A stretch of 64,000 nucleotides of DNA from Malaya genurostris (Eukaryota > Arthropoda > Insecta > Diptera > Culicidae), in NCBI RefSeq assembly GCF_030247185.1, contig NC_080572.1, positions 297,586,314 through 297,650,313 of the forward strand, given 5' to 3'. The position numbers and the translations under genes were made by a program. This document shows, one piece after another, positions 45,890 to 55,200 of this stretch. The notes beneath the pieces were generated by a model that saw only the letters and a list, made by a program, of their open reading frames with translations, had not been told where the DNA came from and ran no database searches. Within the stretch, counting starts at the first letter, position 1. Every line of letters starts with the position of its first letter.

Positions 45890-47870
45890 AGTTTTTCGAG
45901 CAGTTCTCGAAAAAAGTTTTTCATGAGTTTTCGAGCAGTTTTTCGAGTAGAAATATTTTCCTAGTAGTTTTCATGCAGTTTTTGGAGCAGTTATTTTAGC
46001 AGTTTCAAGCAGTCTCTTGATCATTTTTAGAACTGTTTTTCGAGTAATTTTCGAGCTAATTTCGAGTAGTTTTTGAACAATTTTAATGAATTTTCGATAA
46101 GTTTTTTGAGTAGTTTTCGTGCACATTTGCAGCTTTTTAGCAATTTCAAGCAGTCTTTCAATCAACTGCTTTAAACAGTTTTTCGAGTAGTTTTCGAATG
46201 ATTTTTGGAGTATTTTTTCAGCAGGTTTTGGAGCTGTTTTCGAGTTTTGGGCAATTTTCAAGCAGTTTTTCGAGTAGTTTTCGAGTATTTCTCGAGTAGT
46301 GTTTTAAAAAGTTTATAGTGCATCTTCTCGAGCAGTTCTTATCAGTTTCCTAGCAGTTTTCAAGCAGTTTTCAAACGGTTTTTGGGGCAGTTTTCGAACA
46401 GTTTTTTGAACAGTTTTTTAAAAGGTTTTTGAGCAGTTTTTCGGAGGTTTCTAGCAATTTTTGGAGCAGTTTTAAAAACAGGTTTTTGGCTATATCAAGC
46501 AATCTTTTAATTATTTTCATGCAGTTTTTAGGATAGCTTTAGAGTAGTTTTTGGAGCAGTTTTCGAGTTTTGAGAAAGCATCAAACAGTTTATCAAGTAG
46601 TTTTCAAACAGTTTTTGGGGCAATTTTCGAAAAGTTTTTCAAACAGTTTTTTAGCAGTTTTTCGTGAGTTTTCGAACAGTTTGTTGTGAGCTTTCGAGCA
46701 GTTTTCCGAATAGGTTTAGAGCTATTTTCTGAGTAGTTTTCGAGCGGTTATTTCGGCAGTTTCTAACAGTCTGTCGATCATTTTCAAACTGTTTATTGAA
46801 AAGATTTTGGAGTATTTTTTGAGTAATTTTTGAACAACTTTCTTGAGTTTTCGAGAAGTTTTTCGAGTAGTCGTTTTTAGGTAATTTTCTAGCAGTTTTT
46901 GAAGCACTTTTAAAAAAAGTTTTTCAGCAATTTCAAGCAGTCTTTTAATTATTTTCAAACAGTTTTTCGCATGATTTTTAGAGCAGTTTTTGAGCTGGTT
47001 TGGGAACTGTTTTCTAGTTTTGAACATTTTTCAAGCAGTTTTTCGAGTAGTTTTCGAGTATTTCTCGAGCAGTGTTTGAAGAAGTTTTGAGTGCATTTTC
47101 TCGAGCACTTTTTATCAGTTTTCTAGCAGTTTTTGAGGCAGTTTTCGAATAGTTTTCTGAACAGTTTTTGAGCAATTGTCGTAAGTTTTCAAGCAGTTTC
47201 CGGAGCCGATTTCATGCAGCTTTAGGAGTAGTTTTCGATCAGTTTTTTGAGTAGTTTTCGAGCACATTTAAATTTTGAAAAGCTGCTTTTTAGCAGTTTC
47301 AAACAGCCTTTCAATAATTTACAAGCAGTTTTTCGAGTAGTTTTTGAATGATTTTTGAAGCAGTTTTCGAGCAAATTTTGAAGCTGTTTTCGGGTTTTGA
47401 GCAATTTTTTAATTTAATTTCAGTTTTAGGACTAATTTTTCAGCAGTTTCAAGTAGCCTTTCGAGCAGTTTTAATTCAGTTCGTTGAGTAATTTTTGGAG
47501 CAGTTTTTAGTGAGTTTTCAAGAAGTATTTTTAAAAATCAGATTTTCATGTAGCTTTCGAGCATTTTTAAAGCAGTTTTGTGAGCAGTTTTCGAAGTTTT
47601 CCTGGCTGTTTTTGGAGCAATTTCAAGCAATCTTTCGATCAGTTTTGAAGAAGTTTTTCGAACAGTTTTTATACAATTTTTCGAGGAATTTTCGAACAGT
47701 TCGTGGAGCAATTTTCCAGCAGTTTTCAAGCAGTCTTACGATAAGTTTTCAACTAGTTTCCGAGCCATATTTTTTTGAGTTTTTAAGTACTTTTCTAAGC
47801 AGTTTCTGGTGCAGATTAGAGCAGTCTTTCGGTCAGTTTTTATTAGTTATTCCTATAGAATTATGCGAAA
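45890..47870 (+). repeat. Intronic degenerate tandem array, 11-12 bp CAGTTTTCGAG-like unit
   Basis: Nearly 2 kb of units such as AGCAGTTTTCGAG and AGTAGTTTTTCGAG in a single orientation. Larger blocks recur within it: TTTCAAGCAGTCTTTCRAT (or close variants) appears near 46007, 46145, 46491, 46763, 46931, 47620 and 47725, pointing to higher-order repeats of irregular length (about 110-350 bp). Reading frames on the minus strand (for example 46722-47027, with KLLEK- and ENYSK-like peptides) are by-products of the repeat. It lies in the intron immediately after the second exon. Confidence 0.9.
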
Positions 47871-48169
47871 TTTTCCACCACTAATGTAAATATGTAAAAC
47901 GACAAGAAGAAACAACTAGAGCATTGTTTGTTATATTGCTTTATTTTCCTATGTTCATCGTTATTTATATGGTAGCATAGTTTTGTCGTCAATAAACAAT
48001 AATCATCATCACTTGGTTTATTTTGGTCGTTCCATTCGCTGTACCGAGTTTGCGCCGAGTGCAAAAATAATGGGTGCACGCAAAGAGCCGCACAATGTTT
48101 CTCAATTAGATCGGGTTCACAGTGCATTTCGAAGCACACCGGACACAACACGAAGCCGGGTGAGCTTGC
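47871..48169. other. Short unassigned AT-rich segment
   Basis: No feature recognised between the intronic array and composite repeat copy E. Confidence 0.5.
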
Positions 48170-49530
48170 TGGTTTTTGACGTGAATACGTCTTACTTTAC
48201 TACGGGGCGCCGTTTCAAAACTTGCCTACTGTGTGACGGTGAAAATTCTACAAATCAGACCTTTTAACAGCTATCGGAAGCGAGAATGAACACTTAAGTG
48301 CGCAAAGTTTGCATCAAACGAGTTGAAAAAAATCAACATTGAGCTGCTTCACTTTCGAGAAAAATACACCGAACAAGAAAGAATTATCAACATCGAATGA
48401 AATTTCCCAATTTGGCCCTTCTGAAAACCAGAAATGAATTCCGTGTTACGTCATGATAGTTTCATCCGTTGAAATGTGCAAATCCAAAATGATATGATAT
48501 TTATTAAAATTTAGTATTTTGCGAGCTGTAAAAGGAAATTCCTTCACAAACATGCTTCTGTATTGAATTAATTCGATTGCGTCATCGAGTTGCTGGTCGT
48601 TTGCATTGAAGCAAAATACACCGAAAAGTGAACAAAGATTTGATGGATGATAGATTTCAATTGGAACGTCCTACTTTATTATGAGGCGCCATTCAAAGAA
48701 TTATCATCTGAGTTAGTGATAAGATTTTGATCGTGAATTTCTTCTGTTTTATTAAACGCGTCAACATATTTTGTTGTCCACGCTATCGGAGATATGATCA
48801 CCAAGTTGTAATAAAATTTTCAGTAATGTGAGTTAACCAGATCTGACATTCAGTTTCTGAATCCAAGACCAGATTTCTATTTTTCATTTTCAGAATCAGA
48901 TCTAAAATTCTGTTCTTCGTCCAAAATCGAGATTTTGATTCTAAGTCTGGATTCGAAAACTGAGCTCTTCAACTAAATTCCGAAGAAAAATCTTTACTTG
49001 GATCTAAATATTGAACCAGAATTCTGGAAATGAAATTGGAGTTCAGACTTAGAATGCAGTTTTTGAATTCAGTTCTGAATCAGAAATTCTGGAACCTCAC
49101 TAAGAAAATCCTGGACCAGAGTTCAGATCCAAAACCCAGCTGTATTGCCAGAATTCAGTTCTAAAGTGCAGTCCAGAATCCGGGTTCAGGATTCAGTTCA
49201 AGAATGCAGAATTAGGTTCCAAGCTTCAGTTCCACCATTCTCGAAGTTTAACTCAATTCAGGAACTAGAGTTTGAAGATATTTTCAACTAAATTCCGGAT
49301 CTGGATTCAAGAATCGAATTTGAAAACTGAATCTTGGATCGGAGTTCTGTAACTAAAATTCAGACTTCAGTTCCTACACTCGAATTCAGTTCCAAATCTG
49401 AGTTCCAGAACACATGTTCAGTGATCAATCCAATTCCTGATCCAGAATTTCAGGTCTGCGAGCTCAGGTTCAGAATTCAGTTCCAGAATGTAGCATCACA
49501 ATTGCATTTCAGAATTCAGGTCCAGAGTTC
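48170..49530 (+). repeat. Composite repeat copy E, internally rearranged
   Basis: It begins with box 1 GACGTGAATACGTC (48178-48191) followed by TTACTTTACTACGGGGCGCC. A leader-type segment follows (ATTGCGTCATCGAGTTGCTG, 48580; AAGCAAAATACACCGAAAAG, 48606), then a second spacer (TACTTTATTATGAGGCGCCA, 48670; TTTGATCGTGAATTTCTTCT, 48727), and a GAATTC-rich array from 48840 to 49530. The order differs from copies C and D (box-1 sequence occurs before the leader), so this copy is either rearranged or two overlapping copies. Confidence 0.65.
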
Positions 49531-49539
49531 AGTATGAAA

Positions 49540-51005
49540 AGGTATTTGAGACTTGTGAAAGGCCATGCTGATGCAACTTCTCAGAGTGAATTTGAGTGGA
49601 AACTGAATCAAAGACCCCCTTGATGTCTAAGAAAATTGATGCCATCTGCCCATTACGAGTAAATGCCATTTAAATTTCGGTTGATATCCAGACAATCGTT
49701 CGTTCCCTGACCCCTGCGGAAGCTATATCTGTGTATCTGACCCAAATTTCTAGACAAAAGAGAGCCTTTATTTCAACAGTTTTCATAGCAATAGGCCGAT
49801 ACAAATTGTAATCAGAACTTGTTGAATAAATTCCACAAGCGGCTTTTGACAGAGCCGGGTAGATTTTTCAAATTTTATCCAACCACTGGGCTCTATTGTT
49901 ACACGACCAGAGCGCAAGTGAGAACTCTACCATCGAATACGGAGTTTCATTCGTGATTGATGTAACAATGCATAAATTTTTCTGTTGCGGGACAAAGTCA
50001 GGGAATATCTTCTTGGCGAATTCGGCTATCCAGTGGAGACGGTCGGTTAAGCAATTTCTTAAGGGGCGGTTAGGGTCTAACACTTTTTGTCAAATTTTCA
50101 AGCTTATCGGAAGAAAACTTTAAAATTTTAGGGGCCTTCATTTTTTCTTATCTCCGAAAAGGACAGAGCTCTGCTTCCATTGACTTGAAAATTTAATGGA
50201 ACATCTTTGAAATGTTTTATTATGACAAAATACAAAGAAAAAAATATGTTTTTTTAAGTCTTCGAGCATAAGTGCTCCCCCTGGACAAATAAATTGTTTC
50301 CGTCGTCAAGCCGTGATCCAAAGAGTGCTCATTGATGTTTTTTTTCATTACTCTGTCAATAAACTGACGCCAATGGCCAGGTTTCTTGGCTTTAATCAAA
50401 CTTTTCATTGCGAATTCAAACGCCATGTTTTCCCGAAAATTGTCAGGGGTTTCGTTGCTTCTAAACGCGATGAAAATTGAAGCTTTTTCCTTCCTTTGTC
50501 TCACTAAGAATGTTAGTTTGTGCGCCGGGTATGCGTTTCATCTGAGCTTGCGGCGGGAGCTCGTGTGATATATCGACTCTCGGATTTTCAGTTTGTCACA
50601 CAGATCTTGGTTTAACAAAAAAAAACAGTTGTCATCATATTAGCAGCATGGGAATTAAAGTCTCCTAAATTCAACCATGGTTCTGATTTCTCAGCAGAGA
50701 GAAGTTCTATGGTGTCTGCGAGCCTTCGATGTTCCACGTAGATGTTTGCCTTTTATATTGATTTGACAGAAAACAACTATAATTTCCGGTGTACTTTTCG
50801 ATCAGGTATTTGAAGGAATCCAGTTTTGGGATGAAACTTCTGCAATTCCACTGAAGCACAGTAATCATATCCTTGATTTCTAGTGGTAAGTTAGCCATCG
50901 AAAGATACAATTGTAGAAAGGAGGGGCCGTTACGCGTTAACAATGTGCTTATCGCTGGCAGTAAAATAGTTAAGAGGCTATTAAGAGGATCATTATTTTG
51001 AAGCA
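49540..51005 (-). pseudogene. I/Jockey-like non-LTR retrotransposon, truncated and decayed
   Basis: On the minus strand: endonuclease start DMITVLQWNCRSFIPKLDSF (near 50860), the catalytic-type WLNLGDFNSHAAN (near 50660), a linker with EFAMKSLIKAKKPGHWRQFI (near 50410), MVEFSLALWSCNNRAQWLDK (near 49900) and reverse transcriptase motif A IFLDIKGVFDSVST (near 49630). The middle of the endonuclease is missing and the sequence stops soon after motif A, where the GAATTC array of copy E begins. Several frameshifts and stops. The clade is uncertain. Confidence 0.75.
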
Positions 51006-51220
51006 TTTCAAAATCCAGACCACAATATCAAAGAATCTCAGTAATCTGAATTTTGTCTGATTTTTTTGTTTTGTTGTATTTTGGGTTCACATGGATGGTT
51101 TGTTACCCCTTGGAAATGCTAGGTATTCCTTTCTATCTGTTAGTTTACTTAAAGCAGGCAAAGTCTAAGGCCTTTCCGAGAAAGCTGAGGCCAGGCTCAA
51201 AACTATTTCAATTTCAAGGT
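51006..51220. other. Short unassigned AT-rich segment
   Basis: No feature recognised. Confidence 0.5.
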
Positions 51221-51224
51221 CTTG

Positions 51225-51445
51225 TTAGCTGATTATTATACACACTTGGCTTTATTGGTTCAGGGTTTCGGTTCCAGAAGTAGCGATCAAAAATTCCAAA
51301 ATAAAACGCACTCAGATTCGCCTGAGATGATTAAGCCGATTTTCACAAATGATAGAATGGATTCAAATGAAACGTTTCATCTGAATCTGACTTTTGGTTC
51401 CAGAAATACAGAATTTCCAGTGCTTAAAATCTCAAACTGTTACTA
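51225..51445 (+). repeat. Dispersed ~220-bp repeat, copy 2
   Basis: Plus-strand partner of 19555-19765 (reverse complement). Shared landmarks are GGTTCCAGAAGTAGCGATC, GCCGATTTTCACAAATGATA, GTTCCAGAAATACAGAATTT and AAAATCTCAAACTGTTAC. Confidence 0.75.
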
Positions 51446-51662
51446 AATTTGTTGGTCATATTAGTTGATGATAACACAAACTTATTAGCGTGCATGGTTA
51501 CCACATTAGAAATGATATTTTTTAGGTGAAAAAAATGTGAATTTCTAATTCTTTTATTCAATTTTTACCTACTTGTTAGTGTTATTACAGACTCATGATA
51601 ACGATGCTTTTCCATAAAAGTACACTTATTACCTTTCTCATATAGAAAGTTTATACAATGAC

Positions 51663-52465
51663 TTGGAAATTTGACAAGCAGCCTTTCAATCATTTCAAAC
51701 AGTTTTTCGCATGATTTTTGGAGCAGTTTTCGGGCAGATCTTGAAGATGTTTTCGAGTTTTGAGCAATTTTCAAGCAGCTTTTCAAGTAGTTTTCAAGTA
51801 TTTTTCGAGCAGTGTTTAAAGATGTTTTTAGAGCATTTTCTCAAGAAGAATTTCAGCAGTTTTCTATCGGTTATTATAGCAGTTTTCAAACAGTTTTTCG
51901 GGTAATTTTCAAACAGTTTTTGAGGCAATTTTCAAGCAGTGTTTTGAACAGTTTTTTTGCAGTTTTTCAAGATTTTTCGAGCAGTTTCTTGAGCAGATTT
52001 CAAGCAGTTTTTCAAGTAGTTTTCGTGCAAACTAATGAGGGTTTTGGAGCTTTTTTCCGTGCAGTGTTTTTACAGTTTCATATAGTTTTACGAGTGGTTT
52101 TCCAGCAGTTTTCAATCAGGTTTTCGAGAAGTTATTGGAGTACTTCTCGAGCAGTTTATAAAGCAGTTTTTACAGCAGTTTTGTGAAAAGTTTTCTAGCA
52201 TTTTTCATTTTTAAGAGGTTTTAAGCAGTTTTTCGATCAGTTTTCAATCAGTTTTTCAAGTCGTTTTTGGAGCAGTTGTCGAGTAGTTTTCGTGTGTTTT
52301 CCAGTAGTAATTGAATCAGTTTTTGGATCAGTTTTGAGCAAATTTTCGAATAGCATTCGAGCAGTTTTGAAAGTAGTTTTGGGATATGTTTTCGAAGTTT
52401 TTTGAGCAGTTTCAAGCAATCTTTCGATCAGTTTTCAAGAAGTTTTTCGAACTTCTTGAAATCTG
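51663..52465 (+). repeat. Second CAGTTTTCGAG-like tandem array
   Basis: About 800 bp of the same unit type as 45890-47870 and in the same orientation: TTTCGAGCAGTTTTC, TTTTCAAGTAGTTTTC, with CAGCCTTTCAATCATTTCAA near 51680 and TTTCAAGCAATCTTTCGATC near 52408. It is about 3.8 kb beyond the first array, separated by composite repeat E and a retrotransposon, and may be the remainder of one array split by those insertions. Confidence 0.85.
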
Positions 52466-52504
52466 AAGTTGTTAGAATCGCCCCATTTTTAATTGTGTTT
52501 GTTT

Positions 52505-52720
52505 GATGTAAATTAGTCGTACTTTAGTATAGCTGCGCCGATTCAAATTCTAGTAGTGACGAAGCGAAAGTTTGCACAATTCACCCAATCGATCAACCAA
52601 CTGACACTCGGATATGTGAAGGAAGCGTGTCAGTTTTATTCGTAGTCACGTCGTCCAGTTATGTCTCTGACATTACCCACCCGTACTTTTCTTGCCAGGT
52701 TCAGAGTAAAAAAGCTGCTG
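52505..52720 (+). repeat. Short box 1/box 2 unit with CATTACCCACCCG module
   Basis: Box 1 variant GATGTAAATTAGTC (52505-52518) followed by GTACTTTAGTAT, and box 2 CGTAGTCACGTC (52641-52652), 148 bp from start to end, followed by TTATGTCTCTGACATTACCC and CACCCGTACTTTT. Box 2 is the inverse of box 1, so the pair forms inverted ends around about 120 bp. There is no GAATTC array inside this copy. Confidence 0.65.
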
Positions 52721-54243
52721 TTCTCACATGCCATAATTGTCTTGCTGTTTTGTATGGATATTCGCCAATAATACTGCGTTAATCGCGTAAAAAAGGTTTT
52801 GCATGATGAAGAAAATTTTTATTTATACGTCCAACAAAACAATCCAACATGCTTCAGTGAATTGAATTTTATGAAATATACATTACGGAATTGTTTGGCT
52901 TCATAGAATCTAGTAAGGATCGGGTGCAAATGTCTCACCGGATTTTTTTGGCAACAAGATGCGCTTTACCGAAATATCAAAACATAATTTTTTCGTTATG
53001 TCGAACTCGAGAATCGGGTTTAGGCGAGTGGTTTCCTTGTCCCAATATTGATTAAACAACGTAGCGTCAGACATAGACAGTTTGACTTTAAACGATAGAC
53101 TTGGAAAAGGTTTACATCGAAAACCGAAACGTTTTCTATTTCGACATTTTGGATCGAAGCACAGCTCTAATCATAACTCGGTATATTTTAATTCTTCTCG
53201 ATATGACACAGTCGCCATCAATCAATTCGACAGCAAACAACAACTAGTAAGACAAACTAATTCTCGATTGTCTTCACTTGGTGAACGATAGGGAAGAAAA
53301 TTTTACGATTTCTGCATATGATTTGTGAATGCCAGTGTTGCCAAGTGAGTTCTAATTGTACCTTTTACAAAACCGCCAGTAAAGTGTAGATCAAAGCAAA
53401 GCCTTAACAGAATCAAGTGTCCAGATCGACAGTACGCCAGACCACTAACCGATGCAAGGTAGACCATTAAGCTGAAAATAATTGAATGTACAACGCACTC
53501 TCGTTAGATGAATTACATAAAATCCTAAACATCTCAATAGTTCACCATAATTAAATCGGTTCACATGGGCACTGCAAATCGAGGCCTCTTGGACGAACTA
53601 CCTGGAGACTGGAGAGATTATTCGTGTTAGTGCCGAAGCCCACAGAATCATAACAACATCGTTTCAACATCATGTTATTAGAAAATGTTCGTATCAGCAG
53701 CAGCAGCAGCAGAGTGTCTGTCCGTTATGTATGACGGTTCTTGGCTCCCCTGGTAGATAGTTGATCGTGTGCAACATTGTTCCAATCGTCATAAAAATTC
53801 TCAGGTTCCAATGGACGAGCCTCAATTCAAAGTGTTTTTTTTTGTTTCGAATCCAGAAGCATGGTACAAACGAATACTGGACCGACGTTGAGAGCCACTG
53901 ACTGCTTGTCTAGTTTCACAGCCCATCATTACTCATCTTGGACCGAAAGAGATCGTACAATTTTGATGAAGATCCAATCATCCAATTGCTGGATGGATGG
54001 ATGGATGGAAGAAAGAAGGGAGGGTTGAAAACAACTTCGTATGCGTGATACGCAATGAGGGAAAAGAAGCGTATGCAGATTCCAGTCCGGCGCAAGTGGT
54101 GCATAAATTAATCCCGTAATCAAATCTAGCTCGTCAGAAAATTAAAATCTTGTACAGAGGATCACTTATGGCCAATTCATCATCGAGTACAGGCAGGCCG
54201 GGAACTAGTTTTTGTTTTGCTTTGGTACCTTCAGTAACGAAGC
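52721..54243. other. Unassigned sequence with a CAG run
   Basis: No recognisable gene. (CAG)5-like run at 53694-53713 and GGAT repeats near 53990-54008. A 69-codon frame at 53082-53291 has no motif. Confidence 0.5.
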
Positions 54244-54396
54244 GCCAACGATGCAGATAAACACGTTGCCAAAGCCCATCTCAACGGACTGAATCGGCAA
54301 TTGAAGTGCATTCTTGCAGAGCACAACAAGCATCTGAAGAAGATACTTGAGAAGGAGGCAGTCGACGAGAACATTTTTCTGTGTTGTCTATATTAG
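54244..54396 (+). other. Coding-looking stretch without a start codon
   Basis: An open frame of 50 codons reads ANDADKHVAKAHLNGLNRQL then KCILAEHNKHLKKILEKEAV and DENIFLCCLY before a stop. It is amphipathic, Lys/Leu/His-rich and unlike the repeat-derived peptides nearby. It has no ATG and no clear splice sites. It may be a fragment of an unrecognised protein or chance. I give no function. Confidence 0.25.
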
Positions 54397-54409
54397 ATGT
54401 TCCGTTAGA

Positions 54410-54720
54410 ACGGTTCTGACGTGAATACGTCATTTTTTAAATGAATATTTCTCAGAATCAATCGAACAATTTGAGTAGTGAATTCGGATCCAGAATTCTA
54501 ATTCAGAAATTAAACTTCAGAATCCATGAACAAAATTCATGATATGAATTTTATATCTGGATTGTGGACTTGGATTCCGTACCAGAATATTTGAACTAGA
54601 ACTAAATACTTGAACTAGATTTCGAACCTGAGCTTTGCTTCTGGATTCTAAGCCAGTTCCGAATTTAGTTGTCGAATTCAGTTCCAGTTCTTGAATCCTG
54701 GTGTAGATAAATGAGGGCAA
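54410..54720 (+). repeat. Composite-repeat fragment: box 1 plus short GAATTC array
   Basis: Box 1 GACGTGAATACGTC (54418-54431), then from about 54475 a short GAATTC-rich array in mixed orientation (GAATTCGGATCCAGAATTC, CAGTTCCGAATTTAGTTG). The spacer between them differs from the longer copies. Confidence 0.6.
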
Positions 54721-54909
54721 GAAGTACCCAGCGTTAAATAGGTTTCACAAATCGGTTAGAACCATTAAAATTTTCCTAAACAACTGTGCGAAATTTGCTC
54801 CACTGAGAGTGTAAATCTACACAACCAAACAACTATAACGATTTTTGAATCAACTTCAAAAAATGTTCTTTTCAGAACCACTTTTATTTTACAATTGTTT
54901 AACAGAATG

Positions 54910-55200
54910 TTTGATGTAAATAAGTCGTACTTTAGTTTCTAATTCTAGTTGAAAAAAAACTGCTCAATTGACACGTTCGATCCCCTAACTGATATTTGAA
55001 AGTATGAAAGAAGTATTGTTCGTATTCACGTCTTCCTGTTATGCCACTGGCATTACCTACCCGTACTTTTATTTCCAGTCGATCCTAGTTCTGGTTTTAT
55101 TGTCGATTATTTGTTATCGAAGGATACTATTCACTAAACTGTTGGCATTAAAAATGCCTTACTTTTCGCTATACGAGACCGAGAGTCAATTAAAAGTTTC
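54910..55200 (+). repeat. Short box 1/box 2 unit, second copy, with downstream module
   Basis: Box 1 variant GATGTAAATAAGTC (54912-54925) then GTACTTTAG, box 2 CGTATTCACGTC (55021-55032), and the CATTACCTACCCGTACTTTT module. Downstream, AGTCGATCCTAGTTCTGG then TTTGTTATCGAAGGATACTA is matched by 59010-59085. The arrangement is the same as at 52505-52720. Confidence 0.65.

Noticed and set aside
45971..47729. Several Lys/Leu-rich minus-strand frames (for example 46722-47027 and 45971-46261)
   Set aside because: They are direct by-products of the CAGTTTTCGAG-like tandem array, with peptide repeats matching the DNA unit.
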